Below are positions 1-7,991 of a stretch of DNA of 64,000 bases, piece by piece. The notes below the pieces were generated by a model. That model did not search any database, was not told the DNA's origin, and saw only the letters and a list, made by a program, of their open reading frames with translations. The stretch's first letter is position 1; each line of letters begins with the position of its first letter. Origin of the DNA: Sphingomonas yantingensis (lineage in GTDB: Bacteria > Pseudomonadota > Alphaproteobacteria > Sphingomonadales > Sphingomonadaceae). The position numbers and the translations under genes are program-made. The stretch lies in assembly GCF_014199325.1 (NCBI RefSeq), contig NZ_JACIJJ010000001.1:682001-746000 (forward strand), written 5' to 3'.

Positions 1-647
1 ACCGCGAACAGGTTGAGCGCCGGCGCGGAACGTGAGAGCATGCCGACGACGAGGTTGAGGCAGAGCAGCAGGAACCCGACCGGCAGCGCCAGCAGGAACC
101 CGGCCAGAAACGCATAGCCGCCGAACAGCGCGATGTTCTTGATTGCGGCGGCGCCCAGCCACGCGGCGCCAGGCGGCAGCAGCTCATAGGAACGCGCGAC
201 GAGGTCGACGAGGATCAGGTGCCCGTCGACCGACAGGAACAGGAGCGTGAGCAGCGTCGACAGGAAGGTGCCGAGCGCGGGCGTCGCCGCCCCCCGCTGC
301 GGATCGATCATCGTCGCAAAGCCTAGGCCCATCGACCCGCCGATGATCTCGCTGGCAATCAGGGGGGCGGCGAACGCGATCTGGAGGATGAAGCCGAGCG
401 CGAGGCCGACCAGCACTTCGGCGGCGATGGCGAGGAAGGTGGTGAAGGCGAAGACCTGCGTCGGCGCATTGATCGGCATCGACCCCATGACGAGCACGCC
501 GATCGCCGCCGACAGCGTGACGCGCACCGTCGCGGGCACGCTCACCGCGCCGAACACGGGCGCCGCAACGAACGCGGCGCCGACGCGCACCATCACGAAC
601 AGCAGCGTCCAGAGCTGCGGCTCGACGGCAAGGCCGAAGCCCAGCAT
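1..647 (-). CDS. fliR: Flagellar biosynthesis protein FliR (C-terminal end outside window)
   Basis: This is an integral membrane component of the flagellar type III export gate, which with FliP and FliQ forms the entry channel for rod, hook and filament subunits. The frame is open from the start codon at 647 to the window edge. It reads as a very hydrophobic protein beginning MLGFGLAVEPQLWTLL, with several long membrane segments. Only about 215 codons are present, against roughly 250-260 for the family, so the C-terminus is missing because of the window limit. The start lies 3 bases after the fliQ stop codon, as expected for the last fliPQR gene. FlhB would be a normal next neighbour but cannot be seen. 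Confidence 0.9.
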   Translation of the reverse strand, partial: MLGFGLAVEPQLWTLLFVMVRVGAAFVAAPVFGAVSVPATVRVTLSAAIGVLVMGSMPINAPTQVFAFTTFLAIAAEVLVGLALGFILQIAFAAPLIASEIIGGSMGLGFATMIDPQRGAATPALGTFLSTLLTLLFLSVDGHLILVDLVARSYELLPPGAAWLGAAAIKNIALFGGYAFLAGFLLALPVGFLLLCLNLVVGMLSRSAPALNLFA

Positions 648-650
648 CGC

Positions 651-920
651 TTACCGCACCAGATCCGGGATGCGCTCGAAGATGCTGACCGTGAAGTCGC
701 TGAGCAGGCCGAGGATCATGCCGCCGAAGATGACGAGGCTGACGCCCACGACGATCAGCTTGGGCACGAAGGAGAGCGTCTGTTCCTGGATCGATGTCGC
801 CGCCTGGATCATGCCGAGGATGAGGCCGGAGATCAGCGCCGGCAGCAGGATCGGCGCGGAGGCCAGCGCCAGGATCCACATCGCCTGACGCGCGACCGAG
901 AGGAAATATTCGGCGTCCAT
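651..920 (-). CDS. fliQ: Flagellar biosynthesis protein FliQ
   Basis: This 89-residue inner-membrane protein is the family's usual size and has two hydrophobic helices, roughly residues 14-36 and 50-75, joined by a short polar loop. FliQ packs around FliP and FliR in the export gate of the flagellar type III secretion apparatus. The loop with the IQEQTLSFVPK pattern between the helices is typical. It lies 4 bases downstream of fliP and directly upstream of fliR, the fixed fliP-fliQ-fliR order, so the assignment is secure. Confidence 0.95.
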   Translation of the reverse strand: MDAEYFLSVARQAMWILALASAPILLPALISGLILGMIQAATSIQEQTLSFVPKLIVVGVSLVIFGGMILGLLSDFTVSIFERIPDLVR

Positions 921-924
921 CCGC

Positions 925-1719
925 CTAGCTCACGAAGGAATTGGCGAGGCTGCCCATGGTCAGCGCCCAGCCGTCGACGAGGACGAAGAGGAGGAGCTTG
1001 AACGGCAGCGAGATGATCGTCGGCGACATCATCATCATGCCGAGGCTCATCAAGACGGTCGCGACGACGAGGTCGATGACGATGAACGGCAGGAAGACGA
1101 GGAAACCGATCTGGAACGCGGTCTTGAGCTCCGACGTGACGAAGGCGGGGAGCAGGACCGAGAAGGGCACCTCGTTCGGGTTGGCATACGGCCCCGTCTT
1201 GGCGATGCCAGAGAACATCGTGATGTCCTTGACCCGCGTCTGCTTGAGCATGAATGCGTGGAGCGAGGCGCCGCCGGTCTCGATCATCTGTTCGGCGCCG
1301 ATCTGGCCGGCGGCATAGGGCTTGATCGCGGCGTCGTTCACTTTGGAGATCGTCGGCGCCATCACGAACAGCGAGAGGAACAGGCTGAGGCCGATCAGCA
1401 CTTGGTTGGGCGGCGTCTGTTGCAGGCCGAGCGCCTGGCGCAGGATCGAAAGGACGATGATGATCCGCGTAAAGCTGGTCATCATCAGGATGATGCCCGG
1501 CAGGACCGTCAGCAGGCCCATGATGATGAGCACTTGCAGCGACAGCGCGAGCGGCGCGTCGTTGCCGCCGCCGAGCTGGCCGAGGGCACGGTCGAGCGCG
1601 CCCGTCGCCGAAGGCGCGGCGGGTGCCGCCGGCACTGCCTGTGCGAGGGCAGGCTGCGTCATCACCAGCGCGAGCAGGAACGCGCCGAGCACGAACAGGA
1701 AAGGCTTGGCGAAACGCAT
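925..1719 (-). CDS. fliP: Flagellar biosynthesis protein FliP
   Basis: The core subunit of the flagellar export gate, 264 residues. I chose the start at 1719 because it gives a cleavable signal peptide (MRFAKPFLFVLGAFLLALV, ending near QPALAQA), a hallmark of FliP. The frame stays open further upstream, but those codons overlap fliO. After the signal come about four membrane helices, with conserved stretches such as LTRIIIVLSILRQALG-like text near residues 85-100 and PFKLLLFVLVDGW near the C-terminus. The start codon shares one base with the fliO stop, implying translational coupling. The FliP family is highly conserved, so confidence is high. Confidence 0.96.
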   Translation of the reverse strand: MRFAKPFLFVLGAFLLALVMTQPALAQAVPAAPAAPSATGALDRALGQLGGGNDAPLALSLQVLIIMGLLTVLPGIILMMTSFTRIIIVLSILRQALGLQQTPPNQVLIGLSLFLSLFVMAPTISKVNDAAIKPYAAGQIGAEQMIETGGASLHAFMLKQTRVKDITMFSGIAKTGPYANPNEVPFSVLLPAFVTSELKTAFQIGFLVFLPFIVIDLVVATVLMSLGMMMMSPTIISLPFKLLLFVLVDGWALTMGSLANSFVS

Positions 1720-1970
1720 CACTCGGCCTTGTCGATCAGGGTCACGCCCGCGCGACTGACCGAGACGAGCAGGCGGCGCCCCTCGAATTCGAGCACGGCG
1801 AGCTTGGTGCCGGTCGAGACCATCATCGTCTCGCGCACCTTGAGCATCCGCTCGCCCTGATTGCCGGGCATCCGCGCCTCCAGCCGGCGCCAGAGATAGA
1901 GGCAGCCGATGAGCAGGCCGCAGACCAGCGGCAGCAGCACGACCAGCTTGAGGATGTAGGACCACATCAT
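1719..1970 (-). CDS. fliO: Flagellar biosynthetic protein FliO
   Basis: A small 83-residue protein with one N-terminal membrane helix (about residues 6-26) followed by a cytoplasmic domain containing TKLAVLEFEGRRLLVSVSRAG, a pattern seen in FliO where a short beta-rich domain follows the anchor. FliO assists FliP assembly into the export gate and is poorly conserved, so the call leans on position between fliN and fliP and on topology. Two adjacent methionine codons are possible starts; the first is used. It overlaps fliP by one base and follows fliN after 6 bases. Confidence 0.85.
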   Translation of the reverse strand: MMWSYILKLVVLLPLVCGLLIGCLYLWRRLEARMPGNQGERMLKVRETMMVSTGTKLAVLEFEGRRLLVSVSRAGVTLIDKAE

Positions 1971-1976
1971 GGCGCG

Positions 1977-2282
1977 TCAGCGGACCCGGCGCTCGGGGCT
2001 GACCAGCTCGGTCATGCGCACGCCGAAGCGGTCGCCGACGGTCACCACCTCGCCGCGGCCGATCAGCGTGCCGTTGACGAACACGTCGAGCAGTTCATTG
2101 GCCTGTCGGTCGAGCTCGATCACGCTTGATTCGCCGAGTGCGAGCAGTTCGCGCAGCGTCAGGCTGGTCGAGCCGATCTCGACCGTCAGCTTGACGTCGA
2201 CGTCCTGGAGCAGCCGGAAATTGGCCGCCACGCCGGGGCTGAGCGGCGCATCCTGGGCAAAGCCGCCGGTCATGTCGTTCAT
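1977..2282 (-). CDS. fliN: Flagellar motor switch protein FliN
   Basis: FliN forms the lower part of the flagellar C-ring, where it works with FliM in direction switching and docks FliH for export. The 101-residue product is nearly all SpoA/CheC-like domain, with LLQDVDVKLTVEIGSTSLTL near residues 24-43 and VFVNGTLIGRGEVV with the final VRMTEL pattern near the C-terminus. The N-terminal extension of enterobacterial FliN is absent, making a short form. The start overlaps the fliM stop by 4 bases (ATGA), so I prefer it to more distant in-frame starts that would lie inside fliM. Confidence 0.93.
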   Translation of the reverse strand: MNDMTGGFAQDAPLSPGVAANFRLLQDVDVKLTVEIGSTSLTLRELLALGESSVIELDRQANELLDVFVNGTLIGRGEVVTVGDRFGVRMTELVSPERRVR

Positions 2283-3241
2283 GGATGTTCGTCCTCTAGA
2301 TCGAGCTGTTCGAGATGATGGATGCAGATCGCGGCCTTGCCGTTCTGGGTGCCGACGACGCCGGTGCCGAGCCGGTGGGTACCGACCATGATCGGCACGA
2401 ACTGGCCGAAGCTGACCGGGATGATGTCGCCTTCCTTCAGCTCGATCAGCGCGCCGAGCGACATAATCGGCTCGGCCAGCACGGAACGGACGGGAAAGCG
2501 GACGCTCATCGCCGCGCGCGCGAGGCCGTTGCGCCACTTGGGTTCGGGATCGGCGGTGCGCCCGTGGACGCGCGCGTTGAGCGAGGCGCCGATCGGCTTC
2601 AGCGCCGCGACCGGATAGACGAGATCGACGAACACCGGCTTGTCGCTGGCGGCGGCGATGCCGAAGCGAGTGACGATCACCGCGTCCTCGGCGTCGAAAT
2701 CGGAAAGCATCGCCGCGTTGATCTCCACCCGGCCGGGTGTCAGATCGATGCGCGACACCGGCTCCCATGCGGCGGCAAGCGGTTCGGCGATCGACCGGCC
2801 CAGCCGCTCGACCAGCGCTTCTGCGGCGGGCGAGAACTCGGTCGGCAATACCGGTGGCGCTTCGCCGAGCCCGCCGAAGTAGAGGTCGAGCATCTCGAGT
2901 GTGAAGCGCCCGTCCATTACCAAGAGCGCATGGCCGGTGACGGGGCTGCCCGCCGGGCGGATCGCCAGCGGCAGCCAGGCGGTCAGCACCTTGGGCCGTT
3001 CGGCCACGTAATCGGCGAAGCGCATGACGCTGAGCGGTTCGGCCCAGCTTCGCGTCGCGCGGCGCAGGATCGGCTCGAACACGTGGCGAAGCCCGCGTGC
3101 GAACCGCGCAGACAGATGCTGGAGCGTGTGCAGGTCGCCGAACGGATTCAGGTTGGCGACGCCCAGCGCCGCGGCATGGGCCGCGTCCTGCCGGGGTCGC
3201 TGTCGCCGCTCGCTCGCGGTTCCTGAAGCCGTGTTAACCAT
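2279..3241 (-). CDS. fliM: Flagellar motor switch protein FliM (no visible CheY-binding N-terminus)
   Basis: FliM is the C-ring subunit that links FliG to FliN and normally receives CheY-phosphate. This 320-residue protein has the CheC-like middle domain (roughly 50-235) and a C-terminal SpoA domain (about 240-310, with IELKEGDIIPVSF). The N-terminus reads MVNTASGTASERRQRPRQDA and lacks the usual LSQxEIDALL-like peptide that binds CheY-phosphate. There are only 6 bases to the fliL stop, leaving no room for an upstream start, and the other frames do not encode the motif. The identity is secure from the domains and position; the mode of switching is open. Confidence 0.92.
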   Translation of the reverse strand: MVNTASGTASERRQRPRQDAAHAAALGVANLNPFGDLHTLQHLSARFARGLRHVFEPILRRATRSWAEPLSVMRFADYVAERPKVLTAWLPLAIRPAGSPVTGHALLVMDGRFTLEMLDLYFGGLGEAPPVLPTEFSPAAEALVERLGRSIAEPLAAAWEPVSRIDLTPGRVEINAAMLSDFDAEDAVIVTRFGIAAASDKPVFVDLVYPVAALKPIGASLNARVHGRTADPEPKWRNGLARAAMSVRFPVRSVLAEPIMSLGALIELKEGDIIPVSFGQFVPIMVGTHRLGTGVVGTQNGKAAICIHHLEQLDLEDEHP

Positions 3242-3247
3242 CGATGT

Positions 3248-3850
3248 TCACTGAACAACGAAATTGGTAAAGTAGACGTTACCGACCCCGCCGAACCCTT
3301 CCTTTTCCTTGAGCGTGTCGTTGATCGCCTTGGCCAGCCGCTTCTGGAGCTGCTGCTTGCCGGCGGGGGTGAACACCTGCTCCTCGTCGGTCTCCGTGAG
3401 CGCCATCAGGATCGCCGAGCGGACTGCAATCTCGTGCGTCTTGAGGTTGGTGATGACCTTCTCGTCATAGGGCGTCGACACCGCGATCCCGACCTGAATG
3501 AAGTGGACGCTGTCGAGCAGGTTCGAGGTGAACTCCTTGTCGAAGGTGTAGTAGGACGAGGCGTTGGCATCGGCGCCGCCTTCGCCGCCCTCCGCGCTGG
3601 CGCTCGCACCCTCGCCGCTGCCCTCGCCGCCTTCGCCCGAGCCGGCATATTTCTGCTCGCTCTTGGGGACGAGGTGGGGCACGTCCTTCTTTTTCTCGTC
3701 ATGCGCGCCGCCGCTGCCGCCGATCATGCCGGTGGCATAGAGGCCGCCGCCGACGCCGCCGCCGGCCAGGATCAGCGCGCCGACCCCGATCAGAATCCAT
3801 TTCTTCTTGCCGCCCTTCTTCTTGGGCGCGTCTTCCTTGGCATCGCTCAT
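3248..3850 (-). CDS. fliL: Flagellar basal body-associated protein FliL
   Basis: A single-pass inner-membrane protein of 200 residues associated with the stator near the basal body. A lysine-rich cytoplasmic N-terminus (DAPKKKGGKKK) is followed by a membrane helix at about residues 18-42. Next comes a low-complexity glycine, serine and glutamate-rich linker (about 50-95), then the periplasmic FliL domain with LLDSVHFIQVGIAVSTPYD and a C-terminal VYFTNFVVQ ending. The linker is longer than in many homologues. It sits between fliK and fliM with short gaps (16 and 6 bases), as part of the same operon. Confidence 0.93.
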   Translation of the reverse strand: MSDAKEDAPKKKGGKKKWILIGVGALILAGGGVGGGLYATGMIGGSGGAHDEKKKDVPHLVPKSEQKYAGSGEGGEGSGEGASASAEGGEGGADANASSYYTFDKEFTSNLLDSVHFIQVGIAVSTPYDEKVITNLKTHEIAVRSAILMALTETDEEQVFTPAGKQQLQKRLAKAINDTLKEKEGFGGVGNVYFTNFVVQ

Positions 3851-3866
3851 CGGTCAGTCCCCCCGT

Positions 3867-5483
3867 TCAGGCGATTCGTTCGTCGGTTGGCGTGTCGGCG
3901 GCGCCGCGATGGGCGGCGCGCCGGTTCGGAATGGGTGCATCTGTCTGCTGGCGCGGCTGCTGCGGCTGCGGCCGGTCGCCGCTTCCCTCGCCGGCGCCCG
4001 GCTGGCTCATCGTCAGGCGTAGACCGCGCGATTCGGCCAGCTCGGTCAGCCGCGGCGCGGCCTCCGCCAGCAGCGCGCGCGCTTCGGGCGCGGCATCCAC
4101 CACGACTTCGATCCCGCGATCGGTTTCCTTCAGACGGACGGCGACTTCGCCCAGCGCGTCCGGCGATAGGCGGATGTGCGTCTCGCGGCCGTGCGCGGGC
4201 GCGGCGGCGGCGAAATGTTCGATCCGGTCGAGCATCTGCGTCCGCCACTCGCGAGTCTCCGTATCGATCGGCGACGGCGCGCTTGCTGCCGCTTGCGCCG
4301 GCGCGGCCGGATGGGTCGGAACGGTCTGGGCGGCCGCGAGCGATGCGTCGGCGGTGGCGGTGACAGGGCCAAGGGCGAAGGCGGTGTTGGGCCGCGCGCG
4401 CAGCAGGCGGTCGGTCGCTTCCGCCGACGTCGGCCGGCTGATCGGCGTCTCGGGAGAGAGCGTGCGCGCACGCGGTACGCGCGGATTGGCCGCGGTCGGC
4501 GACCGGGTGCGCGTCGGGGCGACGACGGACGAAGTCGTTGGGGACGCGGGAGCGCCAGTGGCTACTGAAATCGGGATGCCGGTGGGCGGGGCCACCACGG
4601 CCTGTGCCGGTGCGAGCGGCATGGGGCCGCGGATCGCCGGTGCGACGCTGTCAACCAGCAGCGCCCCGGCGGGCGCGTTGTTCTGTCCGGAAGGCACCGC
4701 CGTATCACGCACGGCTGCCGGCCCAGTTGCGGTACTCGCTTCGTGATCTTCGCCGAGCGTCTCCGCGAGCGGCAGGCGCCCCGCGTGCACCGGCGCGGCG
4801 GTGGCGAGCGACGGCAGAGGTACAGGCTCGCTTAGCGACGGATCGAGAGCTTGCGCGACATTCGGCGCAAGAGTTGACGGTGCGACAGGCAGCGGTGCGA
4901 GCGTTGGCTGCGCGAGGAACGGCGGCGCGGGATCGGGCGCGTCGGCACATGCCCCGCGATGCATCGTGAGGGCGGCGACCTCATCCGTCCCGCTGGTCGC
5001 GGCGGGGATCGTTGCGGCGACCTCGCGGCGGGGATCGGGTGTCGGAACTGGGGGCGGCAATGGCGAGGGCGGCAGCGCCGCCGCCGGGGTGTAGCCAGAT
5101 TCTGCGGTGTCGTCGGTCGCCGCCGGCTCGTCGCCCTCGTCCGTCACAGGCGCGCCCGCACGCGTTGCCGGGCGGGCGGGCGGCAAGGTCTTGCCGGTCG
5201 CGGCATGCGCTTGCCGGGGCGCGGGCCGCGCAAGTTCGGGCGAGGGCGGCGGTGGGCTCGCGACCGGCGGATCGGCGGTGGCGGGGGCGAGATCGGCGGT
5301 CGACGAGGGATCGGCGACGAGGGCGGCTACGGTCAGCGGCACCTTCGGCTCGGGCTTCGCCGCCGGCCGGTTCGCCGTGATCAGCGCGTCGAAGTCACCC
5401 GCGACCGGCTTGCCGGGCAGGGAAATCGCGGACGTCGGCGCGGTGAGCGCGGTCGAAAGAGGGGGCGAGATCGCGTCGGGCAT
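3867..5483 (-). CDS. fliK: Flagellar hook-length control protein FliK
   Basis: FliK is exported during hook assembly and acts as the ruler that switches the export gate from hook to filament substrates. The 538-residue product is mostly a low-complexity proline, alanine and threonine-rich region, expected of the extended ruler. A compact C-terminal domain (about residues 415-510) contains HIRLSPDALGEVAVRL and VVVDAAPEARALLAEAAPRL, the recognisable FliK C-terminal pattern. The tail beyond it is glutamine and arginine-rich. Its place between fliJ and fliL supports the call; the N-terminal part would not be recognisable alone. Confidence 0.88.
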   Translation of the reverse strand: MPDAISPPLSTALTAPTSAISLPGKPVAGDFDALITANRPAAKPEPKVPLTVAALVADPSSTADLAPATADPPVASPPPPSPELARPAPRQAHAATGKTLPPARPATRAGAPVTDEGDEPAATDDTAESGYTPAAALPPSPLPPPVPTPDPRREVAATIPAATSGTDEVAALTMHRGACADAPDPAPPFLAQPTLAPLPVAPSTLAPNVAQALDPSLSEPVPLPSLATAAPVHAGRLPLAETLGEDHEASTATGPAAVRDTAVPSGQNNAPAGALLVDSVAPAIRGPMPLAPAQAVVAPPTGIPISVATGAPASPTTSSVVAPTRTRSPTAANPRVPRARTLSPETPISRPTSAEATDRLLRARPNTAFALGPVTATADASLAAAQTVPTHPAAPAQAAASAPSPIDTETREWRTQMLDRIEHFAAAAPAHGRETHIRLSPDALGEVAVRLKETDRGIEVVVDAAPEARALLAEAAPRLTELAESRGLRLTMSQPGAGEGSGDRPQPQQPRQQTDAPIPNRRAAHRGAADTPTDERIA

Positions 5484-5498
5484 GGTTCGCCCGAGCGA

Positions 5499-5930
5499 TC
5501 AGCAAGGATCGTGCCGTTTTGGCCCGCGGCCCGGCGGCAGCGATTCGAGCGCGCGGATCGCTTTCAGCGCGGCGGCGTGATCGGCGCGGACGATCAGCTT
5601 CTCGACCGCGCTCTGGTCGCGCCGCGCTTCCCGCGTGGCGGCCTGGGCGGTCGCGAGGCCGTCATGGGCGGCGGTGACGCGGGTCTGCGCCGCCTGCGCC
5701 GACTGGTGCAGCCGCTCGCGATAATGCGCGGCGGCGGCGAAGCTCAGCGAATCGGCGGGCTGGGGGGAGGGGGTGGGCGCCACCTCGTCAGCCAGCCGGG
5801 CGATGCGATCCCGAAGGGCAAGTTCGCTCGCCACGCGGTCGACCGCGCGCGCCTCGTCCGCTCGGGTCAGCCCGAGCTGGAGCGTGCGGACGCGCAGGAT
5901 GCGCGACAGTTTCTTCGCGTCAGCCGGCAT
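5499..5930 (-). CDS. fliJ: Flagellar export protein FliJ
   Basis: FliJ is a small coiled-coil protein that inserts in the FliI ATPase ring and helps couple it to the export gate. The 143-residue product is strongly alpha-helical and charged, with almost no hydrophobic segments and alanine/arginine-rich heptad-like stretches. The primary sequence is weakly conserved, so the identification depends mainly on size, coiled-coil character and position right after fliI, whose stop it overlaps by 11 bases. A proline-rich break near residues 50-58 separates two helical halves. Confidence 0.82.
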   Translation of the reverse strand: MPADAKKLSRILRVRTLQLGLTRADEARAVDRVASELALRDRIARLADEVAPTPSPQPADSLSFAAAAHYRERLHQSAQAAQTRVTAAHDGLATAQAATREARRDQSAVEKLIVRADHAAALKAIRALESLPPGRGPKRHDPC

Positions 5931-7251
5931 CGCCGAACACGCCGACCAGCTCGGTCACGGCATCCTCGAGGCTCACGATCTCGTGCGCGTCCTGGCGGAT
6001 GTATTCGAGGACGGCGCCGTGCGCGGCGATGGCGGCGTCGATCGCGGGGTCCGCTCCCGCGCGATAGGCGCCCATCAGCACGAGGTCGCGATTTTCTTCA
6101 TAGGTGGCGAGGTGACGGCGCAGCGTCCGGGCGGCCAGCACATGCTCGCGCGGGACGATGTCGGTCATCACGCGGCTGACCGAGGGGCCGACGTCGATCG
6201 CCGGATAGATACCCCGCTCGGCCAGCGCGCGGCCGAGGACGATATGCCCGTCGAGGATCGAGCGCGCCGAATCGACGACCGGGTCGTTGCCGTCGTCGCC
6301 GTCGGCCAGCACGGTGTAGATGGCGGTGATCGACCCGCCCGAGGAGACGCAGGTACCCGCCCGCTCGATCAGGCTGGGCAGCATCGCGATGGCGCTCGGC
6401 GGATAGCCGCGCGCCGATGCCGGCTCGCCGAGCGCGAGGCCGATCTCGCGCCCCGCATGCGCGACGCGGGTCAGCGAATCCATGATGAGCAGGACCTTCT
6501 TGCCCTCCGCCCGGAACGCCTCGGCGATCGCGGTCGCGCGCAGAGCGCCGCGGATGCGCAGGACGGGCGAGTGGTTGGCGGGCACCGCCACCACGACGCT
6601 GCGCGCGCGGGCGGCGCCGGCGACCTTGGTCTCGAGGAAGTCGGCGACCTCGCGGCTGCGCTCGCCGATCAGGCCGATGACGATCACGTCGGCCTGCGCT
6701 GCGCGCACCATCATGCCGAGCAGCACCGACTTGCCGACGCCCGAGCCCGCCATGATGCCGACGCGCTGCCCCTGGCCGATGGTCAGCAGGCCGTTGATCG
6801 CGCGGACGCCCACGTCGAGCGGTTCGAGCACGCGCCCGCGGTCGAGCGGCGACTGGAGCTTGCCGGCGAGCGGCCAGCGCCCCGCGCCGCGAATGGGACC
6901 CAGGCCGTCGATCGGCTTGCCCGCGCCGTCGACGACGCGGCCGAGCAGGGCGGGGCCGACCTCGGCCTCCCCCGGCGGGCCGATCGGGCGGACGGGCGCC
7001 TGCGGCAGCAGGGCGGCGGGACCGCCGAGGTTCATGAGCAATGTGCGCGGGCCGCGAAAGCCGATCACCTCGGCCTCGACGCGGGCGCCGCCTTCGCCGA
7101 TCTCGCAAACGGTGCCGACCGGCAGGGACAGCCCGACCGCTTCCATGAGCAAGCCGTCATAGGATGCGAGGCGACCCGACACGCGCGGGCGCGGCGCGAA
7201 GCCGGCGGCGCCGATCGCACCCAGATAATCGTCGGCGAAGCGGGTCAGCAT
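5920..7251 (-). CDS. fliI: Flagellum-specific ATPase FliI
   Basis: The type III export ATPase, 443 residues, related to the F1 beta subunit. The P-loop GSGVGKSV lies at about residues 169-176 and a Walker B stretch KVLLIMDSLTR lies near residue 250. The following RVAHAGREIGLALGEPASARGYPPS segment is characteristic of FliI. It hydrolyses ATP at the cytoplasmic face of the export apparatus with FliH and FliJ as partners. It overlaps fliH by 7 bases and fliJ by 11, so translation of the three is probably coupled. Length and motifs match the family well. Confidence 0.97.
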   Translation of the reverse strand: MLTRFADDYLGAIGAAGFAPRPRVSGRLASYDGLLMEAVGLSLPVGTVCEIGEGGARVEAEVIGFRGPRTLLMNLGGPAALLPQAPVRPIGPPGEAEVGPALLGRVVDGAGKPIDGLGPIRGAGRWPLAGKLQSPLDRGRVLEPLDVGVRAINGLLTIGQGQRVGIMAGSGVGKSVLLGMMVRAAQADVIVIGLIGERSREVADFLETKVAGAARARSVVVAVPANHSPVLRIRGALRATAIAEAFRAEGKKVLLIMDSLTRVAHAGREIGLALGEPASARGYPPSAIAMLPSLIERAGTCVSSGGSITAIYTVLADGDDGNDPVVDSARSILDGHIVLGRALAERGIYPAIDVGPSVSRVMTDIVPREHVLAARTLRRHLATYEENRDLVLMGAYRAGADPAIDAAIAAHGAVLEYIRQDAHEIVSLEDAVTELVGVFGDAG

Positions 7252-7991
7252 TTGGGCAGCGGCACCTGATCGATCGCGGAGGCAAGCTGTTCGAGCCAGC
7301 GCGCCGGCCCATCCTCGACGATGGTCGATGCGGCCTCGAGGCTGAACGCACCGCGGGCGATGCTCGCGTCGCCGACCGGGAAGACGGTCTTGGGCAGGCG
7401 TCCCTCGACCAGCGGCAGGTCGGCGGGATTGAGGCGCAGCATCGACGCCTCGGCGCTGTCGGCGAGCAGATCGGTCGCGGCCGCGACCCGCGCGGCCATG
7501 CGCGCGCCATCGATACCCGCCTCGTCGACAAGGTTGGTGACGAGCGCGAGCACGGTCTGGCGCAGACGCAGCGCGAACTGGTCGCGGTCGAGCCAGGCGG
7601 CGCTGGTGATCGCGCGGGCGAGTTGATCCATCAGCGCCATGTCGCGAGTGCGCTCGGCCGTCGCCTCGTCGGTCGCGGCGCGAAGGCCCTCCTCGTAGCC
7701 CTCGGCGCGGGCGACGGCGACAGGATCGACGGGCGCGGCGAAGGGGTCCCAGGCGTCGGTCGGTACCGAGTCGCGGTCGGCGGGGTGGAAATGCTTCGGG
7801 CCATCCGCTGCCGGTTGGGGCGCAGGCGCGGCCTCCACCGGGCGACCCGGCGGCGTCGGCGCGAAGCCGGGTGGCGGCGAGAAGGCTCGGCGCAGCGCAT
7901 CGCCGATATCGGCATGGCGGCCGGCGAAGCCCGCGGCGAAGGGAAAGCCGCCCATCGCGAAGCGGTCGGAATCTGCAAACGCCTCAGACAT
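7245..7991 (-). CDS. fliH: Flagellar assembly protein FliH
   Basis: FliH binds and regulates FliI and tethers it to FliN at the C-ring. The 248-residue product has a proline-rich N-terminal part (about 1-85), a helical stretch, and a C-terminal region resembling the FliH/YscL fold (about 130-240), with DQFALRLRQTVLALVTNLVDEAG and a final region carrying the MLRLNPADLPLVEGRLP pattern. It overlaps fliG at its start (8 bases) and fliI at its end (7 bases). The sequence is poorly conserved, but the gene order is decisive. Confidence 0.88.
   Translation of the reverse strand: MSEAFADSDRFAMGGFPFAAGFAGRHADIGDALRRAFSPPPGFAPTPPGRPVEAAPAPQPAADGPKHFHPADRDSVPTDAWDPFAAPVDPVAVARAEGYEEGLRAATDEATAERTRDMALMDQLARAITSAAWLDRDQFALRLRQTVLALVTNLVDEAGIDGARMAARVAAATDLLADSAEASMLRLNPADLPLVEGRLPKTVFPVGDASIARGAFSLEAASTIVEDGPARWLEQLASAIDQVPLPKC

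Noticed and set aside
3190-3235. A dispersed repeat inserted in the fliM 5' end
   Set aside because: It shares 13 bases (GCTCGCGGTTCCT) with the element at 35010, but so short a match in high-GC DNA can be chance and the rest does not align.
5773-7269. A 498-codon plus-strand frame opposite fliI
   Set aside because: It has no recognisable domain and lies exactly over the FliI ATPase motifs on the other strand.
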